Source of the DNA: JAWLCQ01 sp041687095
Lineage (GTDB): Bacteria; Planctomycetota; Phycisphaerae; SM23-33
NCBI GenBank assembly: GCA_041687095.1
Contig: JAWLCQ010000191.1
Coordinates: 1-8,645 of the forward strand
Reading direction: 5' to 3'
DNA length: 8,645 nucleotides
This document shows positions 1 through 5,594 of this stretch, one piece after another (position 1 is the first letter of the stretch; each line of letters opens with the position of its first letter). The notes under the pieces are model-generated. The model did not search any database. It had not been told where the DNA came from and saw only the letters and a list, made by a program, of their open reading frames with translations. Both the position numbers and the translations under genes were made by a program.

Positions 1-20
1 CGCCCCCCCGCCCGGGGGCG
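1..20. terminator. GC-rich hairpin at window edge
   Basis: CGCCCCC (1-7) pairs perfectly with GGGGGCG (14-20) around a 6-nt loop, and a further G-rich run follows. It could be the terminator of a gene lying to the left of the window, but there is no T tract and the upstream gene is not visible. Confidence 0.3.
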
Positions 21-65
21 GGAGGGGGATGGTAAAAATGCCCGCAGGCTAGCTTATAAACCTTC

Positions 66-93
66 GTCCCACCGGGACAAGCCCAGTGGGGAC
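66..93. repeat. Imperfect palindrome (CCCAC-GGG / CCC-GTGGG type)
   Basis: CCCAC (68-72) and GGG (74-76) pair with CCC (82-84) and GTGGG (86-90) around a 5-nt loop, with one C/A mismatch; GT (66-67) and AC (92-93) extend the stem past a bulge. It looks like a dispersed REP-like palindrome or a leader hairpin. No coding sequence was found in 1-212. Confidence 0.4.
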
Positions 94-152
94 GCATGAG
101 CACCCCGCCGTAACGGCAATCGCGTGGGCGATACCTTTGCTTCTTCCCTCCC

Positions 153-183
153 CCTCTGCGGCCTCTGCGACCTCCGCGGTGAA
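153..183 (+). repeat. Half copy of the dyad repeat found at 1651-1737
   Basis: This 31-nt stretch matches the right arm of the palindromic repeat at 1708-1738 at 29 of 31 positions; the differences are GC versus TT in the middle. The left arm is missing here. It ends 29 nt before the GTG start of the first sulfatase, almost the same distance at which the full copy ends before the acetylesterase start (26 nt past position 1737). Confidence 0.75.
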
Positions 184-212
184 GTCCCCCGGAGCGCAGG
201 AGACGTATCGAC

Positions 213-1586
213 GTGAGCACGAGCACCAAACCGAACATCATTCTCATCAACTGCGACGACCTGGGGTACGGGGACCTCGGGTGCTACGGATCGACGACGC
301 ACCGCACGCCCGCCCTGGACGCGATGGCGGAAGGGGGCGTGCGGCTGACGGACTTCTACATGGCCAGCCCCGTCTGCTCGCCCTCGCGCGGGGCGATGAT
401 GACGGGCTGCTACCCGCGGCGGATCGGGTTCGGGAACTTCGAGGGCAAGTGGGTCCTGTTCCCCGGACAGCCCGTGGGGCTCAGCACGGATGAGGTCACC
501 GTCGCGGGCCTGCTCCGCGGGCAGGGCTACGCGACGAAGATCGTGGGCAAGTGGCACTGCGGGGACCAGCCGGAGTTCCTCCCCACCCGCCACGGGTTCG
601 ACAGCTACTACGGGATCCCCTTCAGCAACGACATGGGCCGCCAGGGCGCCGGCGACCAGTCCCGCCCGCCCCTGCCGCTCCTCCGCGACGAGGAGGTCAT
701 CGAGCAGCAGCCCGACCAGCGCGGGATCACCGAACGCTACACCGAGGAGTGCGTCCGCTTCCTCCGCGAGAACCGCGACGGGCCCTTCTTCCTCTACCTC
801 GCCCACATGCACGTCCACCTGCCCCTCTACGCCGCCCAGCGCTTCGTCGATCGCTCCCTCAACGGGCCCTACGGGGCGTGCGTGGAGGCCATCGACTGGT
901 CGACGGCCGTGCTGATGCACGAACTCCGCCGCCTGGGCCTCGACCGCAACACGCTGGTGGTCTTCACGAGCGACAACGGCGGGCGGGCGAAGGAGGGCGG
1001 GAGCAACGCCCCCCTCAGCGGAGCGAAGGGGAGCTGCTGGGAGGGCGGGCAGCGCGTCCCGTGCATCGCGTACATGCCCGGCACGATCCCGGCCGGGCAG
1101 ACCTGCGCGGAGGTCGCGACCTCCATGGACCTGCTTCCGACGTTCGCGACGATGGCGGGCACGACGGCGCCGCAGGACCGCATCATCGACGGGAAGGACA
1201 TCGGCCCGCTGCTGCGCGGGGAGGCGGGGGCGAAGAGCCCCCACGAGGCGTTCCTCTACTACTTCCGCGACACGCTCAACGCCGTCCGCAGCGGCCGGTG
1301 GAAACTCTACGTCGCCCGCGGGCTTAAGGACCCGGCGACCGAACTCTACGACCTGCAGGCCGACGTCGCGGAGAAGGTCAACCTCTACGACCAGCGCCCC
1401 GACATCGTCGCCGCCCTGATGAAGCACGTCGAGGCCGCCCGCGCGGACCTCGGCGACGAGGCCGTCGGGGCCCCCGGCGCCAACTGCCGCCCCATCGGCC
1501 GCGTGGAGCAGGGCCGCACGCTCACGCAGTACGATCCCAACCACCCGTACATCGAGGCCGAGTACGATCTGCTCGAGCGCGGTTGA
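213..1586 (+). CDS. Sulfatase (arylsulfatase A / GALNS-like, family S1)
   Basis: A 457-aa formylglycine-dependent sulfatase, predicted to hydrolyse sulfate esters, probably on a sulfated glycan. The N-terminal NCDDLGYGD block (residues 13-21) gives metal ligands D15 and D16. VCSPSR carries Cys55, the residue converted to formylglycine in the C-x-P-S-R signature. GKWH at 112-115, the HMHVH stretch at 198-202, TSDNGG with D254/N255, and K272 complete the usual active site. The length is normal for the family. The start is GTG: an in-frame TGA at 180-182 rules out longer forms, and AGGAGA (198-203) is a good ribosome site 9 nt upstream. No signal peptide or membrane segment is visible, so it is probably cytoplasmic unless exported by an unusual route. 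A maturase (FGE or anSME) would be needed and is not in the window. The exact substrate cannot be read from sequence. The acetylesterase follows 177 nt downstream on the same strand. Confidence 0.93.
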   Translation: MSTSTKPNIILINCDDLGYGDLGCYGSTTHRTPALDAMAEGGVRLTDFYMASPVCSPSRGAMMTGCYPRRIGFGNFEGKWVLFPGQPVGLSTDEVTVAGLLRGQGYATKIVGKWHCGDQPEFLPTRHGFDSYYGIPFSNDMGRQGAGDQSRPPLPLLRDEEVIEQQPDQRGITERYTEECVRFLRENRDGPFFLYLAHMHVHLPLYAAQRFVDRSLNGPYGACVEAIDWSTAVLMHELRRLGLDRNTLVVFTSDNGGRAKEGGSNAPLSGAKGSCWEGGQRVPCIAYMPGTIPAGQTCAEVATSMDLLPTFATMAGTTAPQDRIIDGKDIGPLLRGEAGAKSPHEAFLYYFRDTLNAVRSGRWKLYVARGLKDPATELYDLQADVAEKVNLYDQRPDIVAALMKHVEAARADLGDEAVGAPGANCRPIGRVEQGRTLTQYDPNHPYIEAEYDLLERG

Positions 1587-1592
1587 GTGAGG

Positions 1593-1622
1593 AATTGCGG
1601 ATTGCGGATTCCTGCGTCCGCA
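1593..1622. repeat. ATTGCGG heptamer repeat with small hairpin
   Basis: ATTGCGG occurs twice in tandem (1594-1607) and is followed by ATT. The second copy starts a hairpin, TGCGGA (1603-1608) with TCCGCA (1617-1622) around an 8-nt loop. It begins 7 nt after the sulfatase stop. There is no T tract, so it is a weak terminator candidate. Similar tandem ATTGCGG-type repeats are common between genes in environmental bacterial genomes (from memory, not checked). Confidence 0.5.
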
Positions 1623-1650
1623 GACCGATTGACGGTTTCAGGACTCCTTG

Positions 1651-1737
1651 TCACCGCGGAGGACGCAGAGAACGCAGAGAAAAGAGGAAAGCGTTTCTGC
1701 CTGATTTCCTCTGCGTTCTCTGCGACCTCCGCGGTGA
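1651..1737. repeat. Palindromic dyad repeat, 30-bp arms
   Basis: The left arm (1651-1680) and the right arm (1708-1737) are inverted repeats matching at 28 of 30 positions, separated by a 27-nt purine-rich to T-rich loop. Each arm contains a CGCAGAGA-type direct repeat. Transcribed, this would form a very stable stem. It sits between the sulfatase and the acetylesterase, and ends 26 nt before the latter's start codon. Sequences of this kind (CTCTGCG...CCTCCGCGGTGA) recur in many environmental bacterial genomes as a dispersed repeat. Its function is unknown; a REP/MITE-like element or an mRNA-processing hairpin are both possible. Confidence 0.85.
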
Positions 1738-1751
1738 ATGTGCCCGAGAAG

Positions 1752-1757
1752 AAGGAA
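1752..1757 (+). promoter_or_regulatory. Ribosome binding site setting the acetylesterase start
   Basis: AAGGAA lies 6 nt before ATG at 1764. The reading frame is open back to 1587, but those extra 59 codons run through the palindromic repeat, and the signal peptide begins exactly at 1764. This site therefore decides the start. Confidence 0.8.
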
Positions 1758-1763
1758 GATCCC

Positions 1764-3272
1764 ATGCGTTGCGAACTGCTGCTGATCGCCCTCGTCGCCC
1801 CCGTCCTGCTGGTCCTGTCGGCTGCGCGGGCGGAGGTGTCCGTCCCCGCCATCTTCTCCGAGAACATGGTCCTCCAGCGCGACGTGCCCCTGCCCGTCTG
1901 GGGCTGGGCCGATGACGGGGAGAAGGTGAAGGTCGTCGTCTGGGACCGGGCGAAGGAACTCGCCAAGGCCGAGACCGTCGCCCAGAACGGACAGTGGCGG
2001 GTGACGCTCGACCCGCTGCCCGCGGGCGGGCGGTACAGCCTGCTCGTCGAGGGCAGTAACCGCCTCCTGTTCACCAACGTCCTGGTGGGCGAGGTGTGGA
2101 TCACGTGCGGGCAGTCCAACATGATCATGCCCCTCAACGACACCGCCGAGCCCGAAAAAGCCATCGCCGAAGGGCACAAGTACCCCCGCATCCGCCACAT
2201 CCAGATCGGCGCGCGGGACACCCACGAGGTCACCGAACCGCGGGCGCAGCTCGGGGCCTTCTGGGGCCTGCCCAAGTGGGAGGACGCCACCTACCACCTG
2301 GACCGCTCCAGCAAGACCGACGTGCCCGGGAGCGTGGCGGCCGTCAGCTACTACTTCGCCCGCGAACTGTACAAGCACCTCGACGGCAACGTCCCGGTGG
2401 GCATGGTGGACGTGGGCGCGATCCTGCCGGTGCAGACGTGGGTCGCGCCCGACGCCGTCGCCGCCGACGCGGTCCTGGCGCCCCTGGCGGGCAAGGGATA
2501 CCCCAACGCCACCTCGCGCGGATACCTCGCCAACATCGCTCCCCTCGCCCCCTTCCCCGCCCGCGGGGTCATCTACTACCAGGGCGAGATGAACGCCGGA
2601 AACGCCGAGATCTACCGCCACGGGCTCAGGGCCCTCATTCAGTCGTGGCGGAAGGCGTGGAACCGCGAGGACCTGCCGTTCCTCGTCGTCCAACTGCCCG
2701 GGTTCATCAAGCACGAGAAGGCCGAGAAGCACGCCCTGGACATGGACGCCAACGCACTGGCCCAGTTCCACCGCGACTCGGCGAACCATGGGTTCGTCGG
2801 GATCCGCGAGGCCCAGCTCCAGATCGCCCGGTCCGTCCCCCACGTCGGGCTCGCGGTGACCATCGACCTGGGCGACCCGTACGACATCCACCCGGCTCGC
2901 AAGCGCGAGGTCGCCGAGCGCCTCTTCCTCCAGGCCCGCCAGGTCGCCTACGGGGAGAAGGGCTTCGTCCCCGGGGGGCCGATCCCCGTGAAGTACGAGC
3001 GGGTCCCCAACGGGTTCGCCGTCACCTTCGACAACGTGGGCGAGGGCCTCGTCGCCCGCGGCGGGAAACTCCAGGGCTTCGAGCTGTGCGACGCGGAGGG
3101 CAAGTGCGCATCGGCCGACGCGCGGATCGAGGGATCTAAGGTGATCGTCACCAGCGACAAGCTCCCCGCCCCCGCCACCGTCCGCTACGCCTGGGCGGGC
3201 TACCCGCAGGCGACGCTGTACAACCAGGAAGGCCTCCCCGCGACGCCGTTCCGATGGCCGATCCCCGAATAG
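1764..3272 (+). CDS. Sialate O-acetylesterase-like SGNH hydrolase, secreted
   Basis: A 502-aa protein of the SASA (sialate O-acetylesterase) family, predicted to remove O-acetyl groups from sialic acids or, more generally, from acetylated polysaccharides. Residues 1-23 form a signal peptide: positive N-terminus, a hydrophobic core of L, I, A and V, and a likely cleavage after ARA. A beta-rich N-terminal region starts with the family's FSENMVLQRD (31-40). The nucleophile block is CGQSNM with Ser118. The YYQGEMN block (271-277) normally reads YQGESN. The catalytic Asp/His pair is D374/H376 in DPYDIHP. The C-terminal beta domain ends in the usual LYNQEGLPATPFR (485-497). The block around 213-226 (GMVDVGAILPVQTW) lacks the GGT commonly seen there. 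It shares strand and repeat-bearing leader with the upstream sulfatase and may be co-transcribed with it. Family assignment is secure; substrate is not. Confidence 0.9.
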   Translation: MRCELLLIALVAPVLLVLSAARAEVSVPAIFSENMVLQRDVPLPVWGWADDGEKVKVVVWDRAKELAKAETVAQNGQWRVTLDPLPAGGRYSLLVEGSNRLLFTNVLVGEVWITCGQSNMIMPLNDTAEPEKAIAEGHKYPRIRHIQIGARDTHEVTEPRAQLGAFWGLPKWEDATYHLDRSSKTDVPGSVAAVSYYFARELYKHLDGNVPVGMVDVGAILPVQTWVAPDAVAADAVLAPLAGKGYPNATSRGYLANIAPLAPFPARGVIYYQGEMNAGNAEIYRHGLRALIQSWRKAWNREDLPFLVVQLPGFIKHEKAEKHALDMDANALAQFHRDSANHGFVGIREAQLQIARSVPHVGLAVTIDLGDPYDIHPARKREVAERLFLQARQVAYGEKGFVPGGPIPVKYERVPNGFAVTFDNVGEGLVARGGKLQGFELCDAEGKCASADARIEGSKVIVTSDKLPAPATVRYAWAGYPQATLYNQEGLPATPFRWPIPE

Positions 3273-3274
3273 CA

Positions 3275-3293
3275 GGGAGGGGGGGAGGGGGGG
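3275..3293 (+). other. G-run tract after the acetylesterase stop
   Basis: Runs of 3, 7 and 7 G separated by single A residues begin 2 nt after the stop codon. The long runs could be split to supply four G-tracts, so a G-quadruplex in the transcript or coding strand is possible. It may equally be slippage-prone simple sequence. Confidence 0.45.
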
Positions 3294-3320
3294 AGAGGCA
3301 CTAGGGACTAGGGACTAGGC
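3293..3320 (+). repeat. TAGGGAC heptamer repeat, copy A
   Basis: GAGAGGCACTAGGGACTAGG followed by GACTAGGC. The 28-nt unit matches, in inverted orientation, 5532-5559 at 26 of 28 positions. A shorter version lies inverted at 7347-7364. It contains tandem TAGGGAC heptamers. It lies just after the acetylesterase stop, as copy B lies just after the stop of the convergent sulfatase. Confidence 0.8.
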
Positions 3321-3336
3321 AATAGGTGAGAGGTTA

Positions 3337-3357
3337 GTGGCCGTGCAGGAATAACTG
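3337..3357 (+). repeat. IS left terminal inverted repeat
   Basis: The end begins GTGGCCGTGCAGGAATAACT. It is the inverse of 5384-5404 with one mismatch. Only one of its three plus-strand frames is free of stops, and that frame is the one that continues into the toxin-like ORF. Confidence 0.92.
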
Positions 3358-3455
3358 AAGGGCTTGGCCTGAGGGACGGATTCGGCGCGAACGGGCTTTA
3401 CCGAGCCCCCGCGGGAGTTGCTAACGAAGCCGTTCGAGCAGCGTTCCTGGCTGAG

Positions 3456-3833
3456 GTGGACTCCATGGGTTTCAAGGTGAAGCTAGCACTCCATAACATC
3501 TTGACGCCGGGGCGACGCTGGGTGACGCCCAGCATGATCCGGGAGAAGGTGGCTTCTGCTGCTTTCGGGAAGGGACCGTTCTCTGTTATCCAACTGGAGA
3601 AGGGCGGCCAGCTACTATTCGGGGGTGCGGAAAAGGCTTCATTCCTTACCAGACAGTTCTTCCACCACGAACTGATCCACACCAGCCAGATCATAAAGAA
3701 CCCAAACCTCTGGTCGGAGCTGCCTCTTCGCCTATCCCATGAATTCGTGCAGTTGGTTACAGCTCACGGCGCGATTACGTGGCCAGTTATCGCGGGTACT
3801 GCTGCCTACGGATACTATTGGTGGAATGAATAG
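3456..3833 (+). CDS. HExxH metallopeptidase-like protein, possible polymorphic-toxin C-terminal domain
   Basis: A 125-aa ORF inside the IS. HHELIHTSQ (residues 70-78) contains HExxH (H71, E72, H75), the zinc-binding and catalytic motif of many metallopeptidases. E96 in LSHEFVQL, 21 residues later, could be the third ligand as in gluzincins. The tail is aromatic and small-residue rich (GTAAYGYYWW, 114-123). The layout (GG-x-LLFGG strand, HExxH, then a helix with Glu, then a hydrophobic tail) resembles metallopeptidase toxin tips at the C-termini of Rhs proteins; this is recalled similarity, not a search. The start is uncertain: GTG 3456 has a weak site, while ATG 3465 has GAGGTG 6 nt upstream. 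The frame is also open back to 3330, through the IS end, and the upstream part looks coding, so the gene may be the 3' end of a longer one. A small membrane protein follows at once. Confidence 0.6.
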   Translation: MDSMGFKVKLALHNILTPGRRWVTPSMIREKVASAAFGKGPFSVIQLEKGGQLLFGGAEKASFLTRQFFHHELIHTSQIIKNPNLWSELPLRLSHEFVQLVTAHGAITWPVIAGTAAYGYYWWNE

Positions 3834-3834
3834 G

Positions 3835-4071
3835 ATGAAAGACTCTCATCAACTGGTGCTGACTGCCGCAATACTTCTGGCTGCGTTGTTGATTGCGCCT
3901 TGGATCATCGACCGAATACCGGTGCTGGGGTCCCAGCCGCGCTGGCTCAAGATTGTGGCAATGTTTGCGTTCTCAGGCATGACATTTTTCGCTTGTGTGT
4001 TTGGATCGGCTTTGGTGATGAAGATAGTGACCATGGTTAAGCAAGTGCGAAAGACAAATCCGGAGGAGTAG
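3835..4071 (+). CDS. Small two-pass membrane protein, candidate immunity protein
   Basis: A 78-aa protein with two hydrophobic segments, about residues 8-26 and 38-63, joined by a short polar loop (DRIPVLGSQPRW), and a charged tail (KQVRKTNPEE). I do not recognise a family. It starts right behind the metallopeptidase-like ORF. ATG 3835 has GGTGGA 9 nt upstream; an alternative ATG at 3826 overlaps the previous stop by 8 nt. Either way translation is probably coupled. Being a small membrane protein directly after a toxin-like domain, it could be an immunity protein, but a holin-like or unrelated passenger role cannot be excluded. Its GC content is low for this window, like the preceding ORF. 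It converges on the transposase gene, with about 50 nt between the two stop codons and no clear terminator. Confidence 0.55.
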   Translation: MKDSHQLVLTAAILLAALLIAPWIIDRIPVLGSQPRWLKIVAMFAFSGMTFFACVFGSALVMKIVTMVKQVRKTNPEE

Positions 4072-4122
4072 ACGGTGCTGATGCCGGACTGCGTTATCCC
4101 CTCTGCAAAGACTTGCCAATCG

Positions 4123-5349
4123 TCAGTGTGGCGAGCCGCGCCGCGGCCCATTCCTCCTGGGACGTATGGTGTAGTTCCAGTCGCCGTGGAAGCGGCAGGG
4201 ACGGAGGCGGATCTGCGCCATCTCTTGGTCGCTGATCTCCCGACCTTGAGGATACTTCCCCTTGTCGATCTCGGCCCGGACCCGCAGGCCCGTCTCGGTT
4301 GTCGTGGCGGCGATCAGGTTGACAATGGCCACCAGGCTGGTCAGCGGACGCCCGCGCCAGTTGGCGCTGATGTACGAGAACAGCCGGTGCTCGATTTTGT
4401 TCCACTTGCTGGTGCCCGGCGGGAAGTGGCAGACGGTGATGGAAAGGCCCGTAGCATCGGCCAATCGTTGAATTTCCCACTTCCACAGGCGGAGCTTGGC
4501 CCCGTTGCTGCCGCCGCTGTCGGCCGTGATGAGCAGCGACTTGGCTTGCGGATAGACCGGCTGGCCCATGCTCCGCCACCAGCGTCGGATGGTCCGCACG
4601 GCGAAGCTGGCTGTGTCGTGATCGATACCGACGCTGACATACCCAGCATTCCGGGTGAGGTCGTAGACGCCGTAGGGGATGGCTTTGCCGTTCTCTTGGA
4701 TGATGAAGTCGTGGACCTTGACTGGCTCGGGACTGCCCTTGGGCCGCCACTCCCGCCCGGCGTTCTTGAAGTTGCCGATCAGTTCCTTCTTTGTGGTGTC
4801 CACGGAGATTACCGGCTGCCGCTTCCGCTGAAATGCCAGGACCTTTCGGTTGATGTGCCGAAACTGCGCATCCCGATCCGGGTGGCTGCGTCCTTCTTGG
4901 GACTTCTGGTTGCTCTGCAATGTATACCCGGCATCCCGCAGAACGTCTGCCACGGTGCGGAAGCTGATGTCGTGTCCCATGGCGCGGAGTTCGGAAGCCA
5001 GCTTGCGGACGCTCTTGGAGGTCCAGAGCAAGGGCGATTCGGGATTACCCGATACGGTGGGCTCGACAAGACTCTCGACATCGCGAAGGAGAGTGGCATC
5101 CTTCTCAACTACCTTCTTGCGCCCACCGCCCGGACGACGCACCCGGCCGTGCTCTACCATGCCGCCGGACTTGAGTTCCTTGGTTCCCCTCCAGATGGTG
5201 ATCTGGGAAACGCCTGTGGCACGCGAAACCAATGCGATGCCGCCCCAGCCAATGTCCATTGCTTCCGTGGCGCACCACAACCGACGACTGCGCTCCGTCA
5301 GCGCCGAGGACAGGGCCTCATACTTCGCTCGAATCCGTTCGAGTTCCAT
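4123..5349 (-). CDS. ISAzo13-family transposase
   Basis: A 408-aa DDE transposase, the usual length for the family. The N-terminal region (residues 12-62) has the ERSRRLWCATEA helix and a helix-turn-helix-like stretch (SRATGVSQITIWRG, 42-55). A basic linker, RRPGGGRKK (71-79), follows. The catalytic triad is visible: D184 in ISVDTTKKEL, D277 in LLITADSGGSNG, and E320 in GTSKWNKIEHRLF. The C-terminus has the family's FHGDWNYTIRP (387-397). No frameshift or internal stop is seen, so it could be active. It should bind the 21-bp ends and cut and paste or copy the element. The start codon is preceded by AGGAG only 1 nt away, an unusually tight spacing, and a dyad overlaps that site. It is transcribed inward from the right end, opposite to the passenger ORFs. 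Confidence 0.93.
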   Translation of the reverse strand: MELERIRAKYEALSSALTERSRRLWCATEAMDIGWGGIALVSRATGVSQITIWRGTKELKSGGMVEHGRVRRPGGGRKKVVEKDATLLRDVESLVEPTVSGNPESPLLWTSKSVRKLASELRAMGHDISFRTVADVLRDAGYTLQSNQKSQEGRSHPDRDAQFRHINRKVLAFQRKRQPVISVDTTKKELIGNFKNAGREWRPKGSPEPVKVHDFIIQENGKAIPYGVYDLTRNAGYVSVGIDHDTASFAVRTIRRWWRSMGQPVYPQAKSLLITADSGGSNGAKLRLWKWEIQRLADATGLSITVCHFPPGTSKWNKIEHRLFSYISANWRGRPLTSLVAIVNLIAATTTETGLRVRAEIDKGKYPQGREISDQEMAQIRLRPCRFHGDWNYTIRPRRNGPRRGSPH

Positions 5350-5352
5350 GCT

Positions 5353-5374
5353 CCTGTATATCGGCCACTACAGG
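5353..5374 (-). promoter_or_regulatory. Dyad over the transposase ribosome binding region
   Basis: CCTGTA (5353-5358) pairs with TACAGG (5369-5374) around a 10-nt loop, ending 3 nt before the transposase start codon on the minus strand. In the mRNA the stem would include the AGG of the only AGGAG sequence. It may act as an operator for the transposase or as an RNA hairpin that hides the ribosome site, as known for other insertion sequences. The role is inference. Confidence 0.45.
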
Positions 5375-5383
5375 AAATAACAG

Positions 5384-5404
5384 CAGTTATTCTTGCACGG
5401 CCAC
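5384..5404 (-). repeat. IS right terminal inverted repeat
   Basis: Inverse of 3337-3357 with one mismatch. Its inner edge takes part in a 6-bp hairpin, AATAAC (5376-5381) with GTTATT (5386-5391). A looser sequence in left-end orientation (5364-5382, GGCC..TACAGGAAATAAC) lies just inside and may be a subterminal transposase site. Confidence 0.9.
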
Positions 5405-5428
5405 TTAGAGGTTAGAGTGCTTGCGGGT

Positions 5429-5456
5429 GGGCGTCCTCCAGAACGGGAGTACGCCC
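5429..5456. other. Hairpin in spacer right of the IS
   Basis: GGGCGT and CTCC pair with GGAG and ACGCCC, with one C/T mismatch, around a 6-nt loop. No U tract follows. Apart from this and the repeat at 5532-5559 I see nothing in 5408-5594. Confidence 0.4.
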
Positions 5457-5531
5457 TGCTCTGTTTGCGATGCAACGGACGCCAAATGGCAAGCCGGGTT
5501 CCGAACCGTGAGCGGAGTTTTCGCCTCTTCT

Positions 5532-5559
5532 GCCTATTCCCTATTCCCTAGTGCCTCTC
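5532..5559 (-). repeat. TAGGGAA heptamer repeat, copy B
   Basis: Read on the minus strand this is GAGAGGCACTAGGGAATAGG followed by GAATAGGC, matching copy A (3293-3320) at 26 of 28 positions. Like copy A it is preceded by a CAGGGA...GGGGGG stretch directly after a stop codon, here that of the minus-strand sulfatase, 35 nt away. Confidence 0.8.
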
Positions 5560-5594
5560 CCCCCCTGCATCCCTGCTGCTGTTCCGGGAGGGGC

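Larger units (their letters stand above)
3337..5404. mobile_element. ISAzo13-like insertion sequence with passenger genes
   Basis: A 2,068-bp element bounded by inverted repeats 3337-3357 and 5384-5404 that match at 20 of 21 positions. TTA precedes the left end (3334-3336) and follows the right end (5405-5407). Removing the element and one TTA rejoins GAGGTTA with GAGGTTAGAG, which restores a host tandem repeat, so TTA is very likely a 3-bp target duplication. The minus strand encodes a full-length ISAzo13-type transposase (4123-5349). The plus strand of the left third (3358-4071) carries two passenger ORFs unrelated to transposition. By eye this passenger DNA has clearly lower GC (about 45-55% in the sampled stretches) than the host genes, which fits acquisition from elsewhere. 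Intact ends and an intact transposase suggest a recent and possibly active insertion. Confidence 0.88.

Noticed and set aside
54..1544. Long minus-strand ORF opposite the first sulfatase
   Set aside because: It is a shadow of the high-GC sulfatase gene: low-complexity Val/Ala/Arg-rich translation, no family motifs, while the plus strand has a complete sulfatase active site.
1587..1763. N-terminal extension of the acetylesterase from ATG 1587
   Set aside because: These 59 codons translate the heptamer and palindromic repeats, and a ribosome site plus signal peptide begin at 1764.
1638..2891. Long minus-strand ORF opposite the acetylesterase
   Set aside because: Same codon-bias shadow; the plus strand encodes an intact SASA protein with signal peptide.
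3739..3834. Longer start for the small membrane protein at ATG 3739
   Set aside because: It would overlap the HExxH ORF by 95 nt, adds a polar Arg-rich leader before the membrane segments, and better-placed starts exist at 3826 and 3835.
4072..4122. A second IS left end next to the transposase stop, which would make the passenger region lie outside the IS
   Set aside because: I searched this stretch for the 21-bp end sequence and found no convincing copy; the only matching pair is 3337-3357 with 5384-5404.
4075..5415. 446-aa plus-strand ORF opposite the transposase
   Set aside because: Antisense shadow that runs through the IS right end; no recognisable domain.
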